Source: Lindgomyces ingoldianus
Lineage: Eukaryota; Ascomycota; Dothideomycetes; Pleosporales; Lindgomycetaceae
Direction of reading: 5' to 3'
Assembly: GCF_010093535.1 (NCBI RefSeq)
Contig: NW_022985209.1
Coordinates: forward strand, 248,001 to 312,000
Length of the DNA: 64,000 nucleotides
A program made the position numbers and the translations under genes. Below are positions 1 to 12,168 of the stretch, piece after piece (the first letter of the stretch is position 1; each line of letters starts with the position of its first letter). The notes under the pieces are model-generated. The model had not been told where the DNA came from. It searched no databases and was given only the letters and a program-made list of their open reading frames with translations.

Positions 1-916
1 TATTTAGCTTAATAAACGCTCTAGTAACTTTTTAAAGAGTTATTAACACTGTACTTAACTTATATCTTAATGTCTTTGTTCTTATCTACCTAGACAACAT
101 ACTAGTTTTTACTAAGAACACTTGTAAAGACTATATCTTAAAAATAAAATAAGTATTAAACAAATTATAAAAATACAGCCTTTATCTCCAGCTATTAAAG
201 TGTAAGTTTAACATATAAGAAATAGAGTACTTAAGATTTATAATTAATAAAAAAAAGTAAAGATTAACCTAGCTAAAGTCTAAAAAGTCTTAGATTATCT
301 AAAACTAATAACTATAAAAAAAGTAAGAGAATTCTTAAGATTAACTAAGTATATAAAATAAATAAATAAAGACTACTTAAAAGTTACACTCCTCTTAATA
401 AATGCTATAATAAAAGAAAAAGTTATAGCAAAGTTTACTTAGACCTTAAAAATAGTAACTATGTTCTAAACACTTAAGCGCTTTATAAGTAAAAAACTAG
501 TCTTAAAGATGTATAACTTATAACTAGAAACTAAGGTGAACATACACACTTTTTTCTAAGAAGAGAGAGCTGCACTTTATTAGAAACAGGAAAACAGGCA
601 ATAGCACTTAGTAGCCTACTACTCTGCCAAGTTCTCTTCTGCTAAAGTAGACTATAGCATACTTAACAAAGAATTAAAAGCTATAGTAAATGCTCTAAGA
701 ACCTAGAAAATAGAACTATAAAAACTAAAAAAACACTTTAAAGTCTTTACTAACTATGCTAACCTTGTTATATTCCTCTTTACTAAAAAACTTTTAGTAA
801 TGCATGTATAATAGGCAATAAAACTTGTATAGTTTAACTTTATAGTAAGACACATTACTAAGATAAGTAACTAGTAGGTAGATACACTAAGCTAAAAAGT
901 AAACTACTTTAATAAA

Positions 917-1122
917 GCTAATGTCGCGTACACTAAGAGCCTTGGCTGGGGCTCGGAGCCTGGAGCGCAGCTTAGAGCCTAGGACACAGCTCAGGATCTA
1001 GAGATAGTATATTCCAAAACTCGGTGTATATAAAGAGAGCCTTCAACTCTCTTAGATAGCAGAGTCACTTCATCCGATCTTCTGAACAGCTACTGCCAGG
1101 CTATTTTATCCTCCACAGCTAA
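917..1122 (+). repeat. Solo LTR (922-1117) with 5-bp target duplication GCTAA
   Basis: A 196-bp stretch of normal base composition starts TGTCGCGTACA and ends ATCCTCCACA. It is flanked by GCTAA on both sides (917-921 and 1118-1122). It interrupts a decayed Gypsy reading frame that continues on the other side. A second, opposite-strand copy lies at 45225-45401. It has TG...CA ends and a TATA box, as LTRs do. It carries no RIP-like decay, so it probably arrived after its host was mutated, or it is too short to be recognised by RIP. Confidence 0.88.
1027..1035 (+). promoter_or_regulatory. TATA box of the solo LTR
   Basis: The string TATATAAAG lies about 105 bp into the LTR and is kept in the second copy as a slightly changed TATATAAGG. 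This is the expected place of an LTR promoter. Activity is inferred only from position. Confidence 0.5.
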
Positions 1123-2500
1123 TAAAAACAGTGAAGAACTAGTGCTGTTCTATAAAGAAGAAGACACACTAGTATATAATAGTTTAATACTAATAGAAAG
1201 CATAGCTACTTTTACTTTAGCATAATAAAAAAATAAAAACTTAATCTAGAAATATTATAAAGCACTAATGTTTAGACACTCTAGAATTAGAACTTTCTAG
1301 AAAAAGCTAAAGGTAGCTATCTCTTAGCCTATACCTAAGCTTAAATAGTTGTGCATAGAGGTATTATAAGAATGTAACAACTGCAATTAAAACAACCCTA
1401 GACAACATAAACTCTATAAGGCCCTCTAACTAATAAAGGCCTCTAAGCAGCTATAGTCTATAATAACTATAGACTTTATTACTAGCCTACCCCTTTTATA
1501 GAAACTAGGATTAGAAAGGCGCTGTAATATAATAGTTATAATAGTTAATAAAACTACTAAGTTTCTACACTTTTAAGCATTAAAAAAATAATAACAGCTA
1601 AAGAACCTATCTATAAATTAAAATAATATGTTTTTAGCATTTATAGCACCTCTAAAATTATTATATTAGATTATAATAAGCTATTTACTGCTTACTTCTA
1701 GTAGGTAGTAATAAAACACTTAAATATTAACTATAAACTATCTACAGCCTATTAGCCTTAAACAGATAGGCAAACAGAATAAGTAAATGCTAAAATAAAA
1801 AAATATTTATAAAAATATGTCTTTTATAAATAGATAAACTAGGCGGAATAGCTGCCTATAACTTAGCTAGCTATTAATACCCTTAAATTATCTGCTATAA
1901 AAAAACATCTTATAAAGCTAATTTTAGGTATTACCTGCGCTACACTCTAAAAGGGACATAACTATAGAACTTAGTTAAAGTAGTTAATAAAACAAACTAG
2001 TTATAAAAACTGCATTAAAAGTTAGCTAATAAAGCAAAAAACATAAAAAACAGATAAAGAAATAATTAGAAAGGACTTGCTCTAAAGCTCTAAAAATCTA
2101 CTTAGAGGATTATGTATAGTTAGATACTAAGCACCTGTAGACTCCTAGACTTTTAAAGAAGCTAGTAAAAAAATTAATTAGACCTTATAAAGTGCTATAG
2201 ACATAGAAAGATAACTATAAACTAAAGCTTTCTTTTATAATAAAAATATACTTATAGCTCTATGTCTCTAGACTTAAAAGAGCCTTAAAACAAATCCTGC
2301 TATATACTATAAGCTAAGAGGATGCAGAGACAGAATATAAACTAAAATGAATTATAAGTAGCTAAAAAAAAGACATAGACTTCTTATTAAGTAAAAGAGG
2401 TAGCTTACTAGTAAAATTATATAAAAACTAGTTAAGAACTTAATAAACACTTACTAGTTACTAGAAAAATATTACTTACCCTGTTAAGACAAAACTAACT

Positions 2501-3348
2501 AGGTAAAAGCAGCTCTAACTAGAACACGTTGCCTACAGTAGGCGCTAGCGCTGCGCTATTACTAGATTGCAGCAATGTATAGGAATAAGAACCTAGAGAG
2601 GTAGGCTAAGAAGAGGGAAGACTAGTAGCTTCTACCTTAAGTGCTTTAATCTTATCTAGTAATAAAGTCTTTTTTTAAGTACTTTTCCTTCTAACTTTAA
2701 AGGCAAGCTAGTTGCTTCTTAAGATAAAGCTTTTTTAAAATAAGAGTAGCCTTTTTTTCATACATAATAATTTTTTTACTTAAACTTTTTCTAGGTCCCT
2801 AGATAGTTTTAACTATTCTCTTTCTAAGTAATTCTAGGCAGCATTAGAAATAAAAGTGTTACATTTACTACTTTTTTTTACACACTTAACGCACTTGTCT
2901 AACAATAAGGTTAAAACACAGAAAGACTTAGAAAAATAATAAAGATTATAAGAACACATCTTTATATAATAAAAGAGATTAAGGAATAAAGCAGTTTAAA
3001 GTTAATAAGTATAAGTTAACTAATAAGGTATACTTTAGCGTTAGAAAAATAAACATTTATAAAGTGTTTATAAAGGGAGACTTATAAGTAATAAAGAATT
3101 TCAAACACTTGTAGTAGTGTAGGCAGAGTGGCAAGGACGCTGCTAAGAAGAAAGGCCCACGTGTTACAGTCTATAAGTAGACTAGGCAGAACCCTAACAA
3201 CATGCCCTACTGTTTAGACAATTAAGCATAGAACCTTTTTATGCTTAAATAAGAAAAGCTAGAGGACCCTGCTATGTTAGCAGGCCCTAAGTATTTAGAA
3301 TAGGCTATAGACAAATGCGTTGTCTAATAAAGAAGCCCTACTAGTAAT
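2501..3348. other. AT-rich decayed sequence, no gene seen
   Basis: The stretch is very AT-rich with stops in every frame. A less AT-rich patch near 3110-3240 may be an old retroelement fragment. I could not assign it to a family. Confidence 0.5.
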
Positions 3349-3606
3349 TGTAGTAATTGTAAGGATTAGCAAGCTAAGGCTGTAATTACTACACAATACA
3401 TTATAGTAATTGCTAGGATTAGTAAGCTAAGGCTATAATTACTATACTATAGTAAAAGGTATATAAGGCCTTTATTAATTAACCTTTAAAAGGTGTAATT
3501 AAAGTTTAGTTTATCTTTATAAACTAAGTAGTATTCTAGCTTTTTAATAAGCTGCAATACTAGTTATATATCTTGCACTATATATACCTCTATTCCTGTT
3601 CCTACA
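3349..3606 (+). repeat. Possible decayed LTR with an internal direct repeat
   Basis: The stretch begins TGTAGTAATTG and ends TTCCTACA, so its ends are TGTAG...CTACA. Near the start a unit of about 53 bp is repeated (3351-3403 and 3404-3454), containing a GGATTAGYAAGCTAAGGCT core. A TATATAAG box follows at 3460-3467. Repeated upstream boxes plus TATA is LTR-like. No target duplication is seen, so the ends are unproven. Confidence 0.35.
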
Positions 3607-4888
3607 AACTGTTAAACTAAGCGCCTTATACTGCTGTCTAAGGTTAAACCACGATCCGGCCGACCCTACTATTCCAACCGTACCCGACCCACACCAAGGA
3701 CCGCGCATCCAAGGTAGGTTCGCCTTCTCACCTCCAATTCCCTTCTCCGGTCTGTATGCTCGTGGCATTCCGATAAAGGGACCCTATTAAGCAAGGATTA
3801 TAACAACAAGGCAGGTTTAGAGTATTTTTAAAGTAGTTCCTCTAGAAGAGCTTTCTTTCTAACATTATTACTTATTAGTTAAATAGTATAAGAGGTATAG
3901 TAAAGTATATATATAGTTATTTTAGGACTAAAATTTTTTAAAAGCTTTTTAATAAGTACTAACTAAATTTTACTATTATTACCTTTTACTACTTAAATAT
4001 ACTATTTTTAAAATAAATTTTAAATTTAGCGTTTTATAGCTAAAGATACTTTAAAATTCAGTTATAACTTAAAAAATTAGCTAATAAAATTTTTTAAAAG
4101 CTAACTTTTTTATTAGTACTCTTATAATCTATATAAATAAAAGAGAGATTATATAGCAATTCTAACTATAATTAGTAATTATTAATAGAGCTTACGTTAG
4201 GCTTTTTATAATTGTGCTTACATAAAAGGCTATATTTTTAAATAACGCTAGTGTTTATAAGGTTTAATTTAGCACCTATGTTATAAAGACTATAAAAAAT
4301 AGTTAATCAATGCTTAAAAAGTTTTAGCTGCACTTTAACTATAATACAAAGCTGTTTACTATTTAATTTAGGCTTTAGTTATAGGCGTGTAAGATTTACA
4401 ACTAAAGCTTTTTCTTTATACTATTATTACTCTTTTAGTTAAATTAGTTTTTTTAGTAAAGCTTATAATTACTAAAGGTCTTTTAAGATGTTATTATAGC
4501 AGTATTAGTCCTCTATACTAAAGACTATTAGTTGCTTTGTAATTAGCTTATAAGCTTTTAATTTTAATTTTAATTTTTTCACCTTTATTAAAAGTTTAAG
4601 GTAGAGTAGAACTACTTTTTTTTCTATGTTAAAGCATTTTTAGAGCTGCCTAAAGTGTTAGTAAAGCTTACTTAAAGCAAGTAATAGTTTTAGTGTTATG
4701 TATAGCATACTTAAACTCTAGCTAAGTGTTTATAGACTTAAGTAAGCTATTATACTATATTTCCTTTTAGATAAATTCTAAAAAGAAGCTTTATATAAAA
4801 CTAATTTTAATGTTATAACGTTTCTTTTTACTAGAAGTTTAATAAGAAGCGTGTTTTAGAAAGCCTTTTTACTAAAATAGCTAACATA
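3607..4888. other. Mostly AT-rich sequence with a small GC-normal island, no gene seen
   Basis: Positions of about 3640-3790 have ordinary composition (several CCG/CGG-containing words) between AT-rich flanks; short open frames there have no recognisable protein. The rest, to 4888, is decayed repeat without an assignable domain. Confidence 0.45.
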
Positions 4889-5949
4889 CTCTATAGGCAA
4901 GTTGCTTACACACCTAAGTAGCTTACTTTTACTAAGACCCTACTAAACTACTTTTTCTATACTAATGCATTTTTAATAACACTACTTAAATGTGCTAAAA
5001 GAACATTAGATACAGCTTACACTTTAGGCTTTTAAATAAAATGTAACATACTTAAAGTAACATGCTGCAGCTGTGTATAGGGTCTTTTAAAAGATAATAA
5101 ATAACTAAAACACTAGTTAACTTTTATAAGCTAATTTTATAGCTAACTTATAAAAGCTAGGTAATAATAAAAAGTAGGTAATTATTAAGCATATACTTAA
5201 GCTATATGCGTAAGGATTTTCCTCTTAGCTAGTAGCTGTAGCTAATATAGCTAATTTTTTACACACTAAGTATAGTCTAGGCTATATTAGCATAAACTAG
5301 CCTAGTATATTTATAAAGCATTATTTAAAGCTTAAAGTAAAGTTTTAAGTATAAGTATAGTTAGTAAATATTTAGTTTATTATAAAGTCTATTTTACTAA
5401 AGTTATATGTGTTGTTATTTTAGATACTATACTTAGCTTTAAATTACTTTAAAAATTTCATAAAAAGCTTTTTTATAGTTATAATTATACTTAAACTTTA
5501 CTTTAAGCTTTAGATAACACTTTATAAACATACTAGACTTGTTTATACTAACATAGCCTAGATTATGCTTAGTGTGTATAGAATTAGCTATATTAGCTAT
5601 AGCTACTAGCTAAAAGGAAAATTTTTATATATATAGCTTAAGTATAAGCGTAATAATTACGTACTTTTTATTATTACTTAGCTTTTATAAGGTAGCTATA
5701 AAATTAGCATATAAAAGTTATTTAGTGTATTAGTTATTAATTATTTTTTAAAAAACTTTATACATAGCTATAGCATATTACTATAAAAGTATTATGTTTT
5801 ATTTAAAAGCTTAGAGTGTAAGCTATATTTAATATTTTTTTAGCATGTCTAAGTAGTGTTATTAGAAATGCATTTCTATAAAAAAAGTAGTTTAGTAAGG
5901 TCTTAGTAAAAGTAAGCAACTTAAGTGTGTAAGCAACTTGCCTGTAGAG
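4889..5949. mobile_element. Long-inverted-repeat element flanked by TA
   Basis: The element begins CTCTATAGGCAAGTTGC and ends with the inverse (GCAACTTGCCTGTAGAG). TA lies on both sides (4887-4888, 5950-5951). The two halves are inverted copies of each other over roughly 500 bp each, meeting near 5420; shared words include the run around CTAATATAGCTAA at 5240 and its inverse near 5600. No transposase is visible. Half-copies occur at 45170 and 63154, and a relative with the same terminus at 62395. TA duplication suggests mobilisation by a Tc1/mariner-type enzyme; this is an inference. Confidence 0.7.
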
Positions 5950-6141
5950 TATATTATTAGGTTTAGTAAAGAGACTTAGAGTTTCTTACTGTTGTAACAT
6001 TACACGTTGTTGTCTCGCAAGTGTTTTAGTAGGGAGAGTGCAGCGCTTGGTAGAGTGTGGCGCTTTATAGTGAAATGCATCAGTTTCTTTATAAAACTAA
6101 CAAATAACTCCATAAAAATAATCTAGCCTATATAATGTATG

Positions 6142-6568
6142 TGTTGCGTTTGCCAAAAGGTCAACCTCCCAGCTAGCACAGCAGAAGGATATATGTAGAC
6201 GGATAGCTGTACGCGACACACCCCCCAGCTCAAACTGTGGAACAAAAGAGGTGAAACATGGTGAAACAACCTCAACACACCCTCCCTAGCCTAAGCAACA
6301 GAACTTAGAGACAGATCTAGTAAGGTAGCCTCTGTAATAGACGCACTGCCTAAATGCTCTTTGCTAAGCGTAGGAATTAAACACGCAGTGCTTAGGGATA
6401 ATGTGATCCTACTAGTGGAGTAGGGAGAGCAGGGATGCGAAAATTTTTGTGCGCTAACTATCTACACTACGCCGCGAACTAGGCTTATAACTGTTGCGTT
6501 TGCCAAAAGGTTAACCTCCCAGCTAGCACAGCAGAAGGATATATGTAGACGGATAGCTGTACGCGACA
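6142..6568 (-). mobile_element. Miniature LTR retrotransposon (TRIM-like), 427 bp, intact
   Basis: Two 77-bp direct repeats (6142-6218 and 6492-6568) differ at a single base, by C/T. They flank a 273-bp centre, and the whole is flanked by a 5-bp duplication GTATG (6137-6141, 6569-6573). Read on the minus strand the LTR starts TGTCGCGTACA and ends CGCAACA. A purine run ending GCTGGGGGGTG lies directly before the minus-strand 3' LTR, where a polypurine tract belongs. It is nearly the tract found before the Copia LTR at 47497. The centre has no coding capacity. It must have depended on proteins from another element. Confidence 0.85.
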
Positions 6569-6839
6569 GTATGTTTAAACCTGATTTCATTAAATTTGTT
6601 ATAGAACTTTTAGCTTATTTTAGAAGATAATATAAAGAGAAATAAACTAAACAACACCTTTTCCTCAAGCTTAATTTTATAACCATGTAGTTTATGTTGA
6701 AGTAATCTATTAGTAACTGCTAGATAATTCAAAGGGGGAGCTACAATATATTTTTTAAAACTTTTCTTAATAGCATAGTATACCTCTCTAGGGCCGAGGC
6801 TTTCAGTTATCGCCAACCTGGGAAGCTAAAAACAACCGA

Positions 6840-7320
6840 CAAAGTCTATCAGAACATCATGGTGGTGATTGATTGGGGTCGAAACAACGACACGTTATTA
6901 GTGGTTGATCCATAGAAGCGAAATATGTCGCAAACCTATTGCTCCGCCATGTTTAGAAACATCACGGACTTCCCGAGGCCATTGCTTCTGGTCAAGGGGC
7001 AGTTCACATCAAGGTTATGGCAACGGACATGCGAAAGACTACATTACCACAAAGCTCTACCGCCTTTCATCCTAAAACTAATGAGCAATTAAAATATTCG
7101 AACCAAATTCCCAAACAGTACTTTCAATCTTACGTGAACTATCTCCAAGACGACTGGGTGAACAGGTCTCATTCCATCGGAATCATGCCCCGCTCCTTGG
7201 AACAGAAAGTAGCGCACTGTATTTGACGCCTTTGGGAAGACATACCCAAATGGGTAATGAACCTACCAACGTCAGCACAGCTGCTGAATCTAACGTCGCT
7301 TGTATGTAGTCGTTGTATAT
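6840..7320 (+). pseudogene. Gypsy integrase relic, frameshifted but not RIP-decayed
   Basis: The plus strand reads STAFHPKTNEQ then SYVNYLQDDWVN around 7050-7170, close to the usual STAFHPQTDGQ...YVNYQQDDW of fungal Gypsy integrases. An FTSRLW-like piece lies just upstream (about 6990-7020) in another frame. At least one frameshift and an upstream TAG break the frame. Base composition is ordinary, unlike the other Gypsy copies here, so decay was by indels and point changes and not mainly by RIP. Only the integrase core survives. Confidence 0.7.
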
Positions 7321-7546
7321 CTGCTCAAGACCCGTATCAAGTTGTCCTCAAACGTAAAACTGCCGGCGAATTATTACTGTAGTGATTGTCTCTCCCAGCA
7401 TAGCAGGGAACAGCATAATTTGCTATCAACAAAGAGTGGATTGGTTCAACTTGGGCTTTGAGCGTGTGTATCGTACAAAAGAAATACGTGAAATCAAAAT
7501 CCAACCTCAAGCAGATATCTCTGGAAATTAACTGACTATTTCCAAT

Positions 7547-8721
7547 TTAAGTACCCTTGGGGCGACCAGGAAGTGCATCGAGCCCTGTAAGATATATTGT
7601 TAGCTCAGCGGCTCCGGATAGTAGTAGGCAGCGGGAACTCACATCCGTCAATGTTTTCATTGACTACGTTCTTTGCGCTGCACTTGTTCATCTCGGCGAC
7701 AGACTGAGACTTGAGGGGCTTTCCATTTTCGCAGGCCGTGAACATGCAAGAAGAATTCATGGCACGCTGAAGCGAATCGCCTTTCCAGCCAAACATGTAA
7801 TCAGCGTGGGTACCATAGGCATGCCCCTCAGTGTCACCAAAGCTGAAGACCAAAGGATTTGACCCATCCTTAGGCCACATACTGGTAAACTGGGTTGTGT
7901 CCCAAAGAGTTTCGTAGGCTAGTTGTGGCATGCGGACGGGATGAGTAGATGGGCATGCGGCACCAGCTGCGAACCCCGTTGGTTGCGTGTCATACATATG
8001 AGATTGGTGGTCGGGGCTATCAAGGTTCTTGCCATCCCAGCATCTAATCATTGTTAGCAAATGGACGTACATGAGTGGGAAAGGGCTGCTAACGCAGGAA
8101 AGTGGTGTTCGGTCATAAGGCCTCCTTTGCATGCTTGTTTAGGGAAGTCCGAGATCTCGGGAAATCTCGTGTTTTTATTTTCTAGGCAGGTAAATCGAAG
8201 TCCTTTGTGCTTGGTCAGGCCATCTGCGCCCTGCATCGGGCTACCAACGGTCATACGGAAGCCCTATCGTGAATTATTAGTCTCCGATGATGAAATGCTA
8301 GAATACGTACTGGTTTGAAGGCGGTGATGTGTTGTTTCCCATTCGTGTTAAAATCTTGCTGCGTATAATAGATGGTCATTCCACCATTAATACCAGCAGG
8401 CAATGCAGCATTCTCCATAATTGGTACACGCTTATACGAGCCATTCTGATGCTTGAAGAATAGCACAGCAGTCCAATAGTTGGAAAAGTCCTCAGAGAAG
8501 GTACATGTTGTGCAGGAACCTTGTTCGCCAATGTCGCCATTCATAACGGGGCCGAAGGCATTTCCCCCAACAACCTGATGAAGATGTGCTGAGGGGGTGT
8601 TTCCAGGCTCCACGACGGGATCGAGACGTTGGATGGTTACGGTACTGCATCCAAATCGAAGGGCAGCCTTAGAGGGTGCAAGAAGCGCGACAAGCGCAAG
8701 GGCGTGAGCAAGGCCCTTCAT
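7547..8721 (-). CDS. Secreted DUF1996-domain protein
   Basis: Four exons on the minus strand give 339 residues: 8721-8311, 8263-8094, 8043-7643 and 7584-7547. The introns begin GTACGT, GTTAGC and GTGAGT and end TAG, TAG and CAG, with CTAAT or CTAAC branch sites, and the frame is kept through each. The start is an ATG followed by a clear signal peptide (cut near Ala19). Then come the marks of DUF1996: LRFGCS, the HLHQVVGGN stretch, SCTTCTFSEDFSNYWTAVL, and CWDGKNLDSPDH just after intron 2. DYMFGWKGDSLQRAM and a final NIDGWLDALPG follow. The family is common in ascomycete secretomes and its reaction is unknown. Length and all motifs fit an intact gene. The last exon is only 38 nt. Confidence 0.92.
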
Positions 8722-11700
8722 CTTGGGCGAATCCGAGGAGAAGTTAACGATAAGTGCTAGTTGACGATGATATGCTCAAAAGCAGGCGACGAGCTGTGAT
8801 GCAGTGCGCGCGCGACGATGTGGAATTCTTAACCACTGTTATCACTAAACCTCTCATGCTGGGAAACCTTACCGTTGATCGTCCGTCTAGGATAGGTGGT
8901 GCCGAAAAATTCATTCATCATCTATTCAAATGAAAGCCCAAAGGCCCCGGCAATAGTACCAATTATCCTGAAAATCCATGTGGAAGTAAGGATGCATTAG
9001 AAGGTGTCTTGCTTAGACCGTCCTCTCCCCGCTCGATAGATTGTTATCCTAGGAGCATGGTCGCCGTCCTATCCCAGAGCGGGATTTAAACAATGTAAAC
9101 CAGGAACTGCCCCATCCACACATAAATGCCGAAACGTTTAATTACCGAATGTAGCGGTACCACTGTGGTCCAGAGATGGACTTCACAGCAAGATATTCAC
9201 ATACTGTAGTAATGGGCTATAATGATACGGAAAGAATTCGGCGTGTTTCGTCGGAATATGGCCATTCTCATAGTATCTAACTCTTACTAATGATAGTGAA
9301 GGTCCATATTTTGCAAACAGACTATATCCTTCCTCCTGGCAACTTTCACCAGCACCAGTACACTGATCTTTAGGTTGAAGGCCTCGAATTGTTATGATTA
9401 CGAAGCCGAAACCTTTCCAGAGTGCCCCTCTTTTACGGCATTCATGGTGTGCAGCCCTTTAAGATTCCTCGTCTCTTATTCGCGTTCAGGGACCATGAAT
9501 GGAGGAAGGCTTACGATCAATCATCAGGCCGCTAATTGTTATTACTATACAAAACTGGAATGTTCCTGACATGTTGATCATTGTACAGGGATTATCTTTA
9601 TGACGTCATGGACGTCATAGCGCAGCTTTACTGTTTCCAACTGCCGAGCCGTCACAGGGTCAAACATTCATCTACTTAAATTAAGAGGAGTTGATAGTCA
9701 AATTCTTCATTAATTCTTCTGAGTGTATTGGGAAGTCGCTAAGATAAAGATCTCAAATCTGCGGCACTTACGGTTTGTGCTATCATCGAAGTATCCTATC
9801 CAATCCAGAAGCTCTTGAATTGCTCAGCGAAGGGGCTCTAGTATTTTATGGTTTCTAGAATGCCTGCTCCTCCAAGGAAGTCGCTTCGGTACTGTTTTTT
9901 TTTTTACAAGGCGTTCATGCCCAATAATTAAGATGCTTCGGCATTTGAAGGGAGGGTGGCAGTTGAATCGGGTAAGACAGCTTTGGAGCTCCGGGCGCGG
10001 CATGGCGTGTACAGTAGGTTTAAGAATAAGTTTCATTTTGTAGGGTTGAGTTGGTGCACATGGCTCGGCGCTGGCTCGGCGCCATGAACAAGGTAAGGCC
10101 GTAGGTAAGCTTTTCGCTAAACTTTCCGCCCCAAGCTGCGCTGAGATTAGTGACGAAAGGTCCTTGACATGAGAGAGAGTCTATGCCTGAGGAAGCCGAG
10201 GGCTCACTGGCAACCTCGCATCTATATTCGGATGTCGGGACTTGCGGGATGACGAACCTGTCGTACGAAATGATGAAAATTCAGGAGCTGGACACTAAAG
10301 AACTCGTGCGCCGATGGTGACCCGTACGGCAGTCCACGTAGATATTCGAAAATCGAGAATCGCTTCAATCTACCTTGCTGTATTTTTTTATGTCCAATTA
10401 CTAAGCAGGTACATCTTTTCCTTCTTCTATAAACAAACCAAAAATTCCGCTTCCGAGAGCCTGGCACTGTCTAGCAGGGACATTCCTTCTTTCAGTTACG
10501 CCAGTTTGCCATCATAATGAGAGAATATGTAGCTTAAGGGCGTAGCCCCTCTAGCCCCGCGTTTTGCCCTCGTATTCTTTCAAAAGGAAGTTCTATGAAT
10601 GTACAACCTTCTCGATATACCAACGAACTCCGTATAACCCGAATGCAGTGTTTCTTGAAATCCACAACAGCTTTCGAATTTTGATTCCCTTTTCTGTGTC
10701 CCTTATGATATAACCGGGATCACATGATAGCCTAATACAGATAACTACTACTGGCTGAATATATCAGCCTATTATCCTGTCCCCTCATATCCATAATAAA
10801 TTACCTTCCGACGGTTCCTAGTTACATGCAGTAACTGGGTAGTGTAGAAACGCTTCAGCTTGTACCGATTGTGATATCTTTCTGGCCTCGAATACTACCC
10901 CCGGATCACAAAGGAAGTATAAGTTTAAGCAACCTATGACCGTATTACAAGCCTCTACTCCAGTGCACACAACATCTGGCAATTAATCGAGTTTGATCGG
11001 GCAGGAATGGTAGTCAGAGTTATTTGAATCGAATCCACCCAACTTATAGATCCCTTTTTAATAGGTTTCCCTCTTCTCTTACCCAAGGACATATTTTTGA
11101 AGATAGGGGTTTGACGTATGGCTCTCGTAAGAGCGAGACTACCACGAATGTCATGTGAGGTGACGACCGGCCCTTCTCGCCCCTCTTGCCCACAAGGCTC
11201 CATTACCGCCAATATCAAATAGTCTTGCTTCCACTGCTAGCCCTCCCCTAGTGCAGAGAGAACCTGGTTAGAGCTTTTACATTTTGCTCTTTCTCCTAAT
11301 ATTATGGTACTGTGAAAGAGTGGATATAACACTGCTTGTCATGTGTAATACCGGGAAAATTAATTTTAGCTCTAGATATTTAAATACAAACTCTAGCTAA
11401 GAACCATGTAGTCATTTCAGGGAGGAGGACGTTAGCTGCACTTCTTCTGTCGACAAATGAAGCAGCGCGGAGATTTGGGAAGCCATGAAGTCCATGCTCT
11501 AGTGTTACCACTGAGTAGAAGAATGTTACGCATACTGTCTGGGGTTTCGAGTGGTAGGTCTGTGACAAGTGATCTGTCCCCAGAGCGGACATGGAAGCTC
11601 GTCTTCCGGAGCAGCAGATGATTCACTCGGGGCTGCGCTACATAGGCTTTTCTCTCCGGTGTCAATCAAAATCTTTCCGCAAAGGGCATGTAGTTTGGTG

Positions 11701-12168
11701 AAAGGGGAGCGGTGGTGTGAAAAATTCATGAGGTTACAGGAGTCAACGCTCGGGTTCTCCAGGGAAGTCCTCCGCCTCAACCCAGCTTTGATTAGCGATT
11801 CCATGGGCAGAAAAATACGAGAAGTGTGAGAAGAGGACACATCATACGCTCTGTTCGATATTTCGACTTCCACGTGCCGTGAGCCGTATCGTTAACACTC
11901 ATATAGAGTGTTGGCTTTCTGACTGATACACATAGGTCTGCAATGACATCGCGGCCTTGAAAACTTACATGCCTTCGAAGGCACACGATTTATGGGCGAT
12001 AGAAATTAAAGGGGAAGCTCTGCAGGGGAAGTGAGGCTCCATGTAACTAGTGTTTGAGACGAAAGAAGTAAAATTGAACATTCCGAATCCTAATACAGAA
12101 TTCGATTCCCGCCGAACATAACCAAAAATTCAAATTTGAAGTGATAGATATACAATTTGTTTACCCTT
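8722..12168. other. 3.4 kb without a supportable gene
   Basis: Base composition is ordinary. Several overlapping open frames of 60-115 codons occur, notably on the minus strand at 11380-11990, but none has a signal peptide, a domain I recognise, or splice sites that join it to a longer frame. It may hold old gene or repeat relics. Confidence 0.4.

Larger units (their letters stand above)
1..2500 (+). mobile_element. RIP-decayed Ty3/Gypsy (chromovirus) pol remnant
   Basis: The plus strand reads, across many stops, as the 3' half of a Gypsy polyprotein. An RNase H part lies near 610-700 (YYSAKFSSAKVDY-like). An integrase core starts near 1460 (IDFITSLPL-like, for the usual MDFITGLP), and a chromodomain-like tail lies near 2310-2480 (LEKYYLP). 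The stops sit where Gln or Trp codons are expected, as RIP would produce. The left end runs out of the window. No LTR pair can be paired with it here. It is interrupted at 922-1117 by a solo LTR. It cannot make protein. Confidence 0.8.

Noticed and set aside
7557..8318. Plus-strand open frames of 85-101 codons
   Set aside because: They lie opposite the exons of the DUF1996 gene and are mirror frames.
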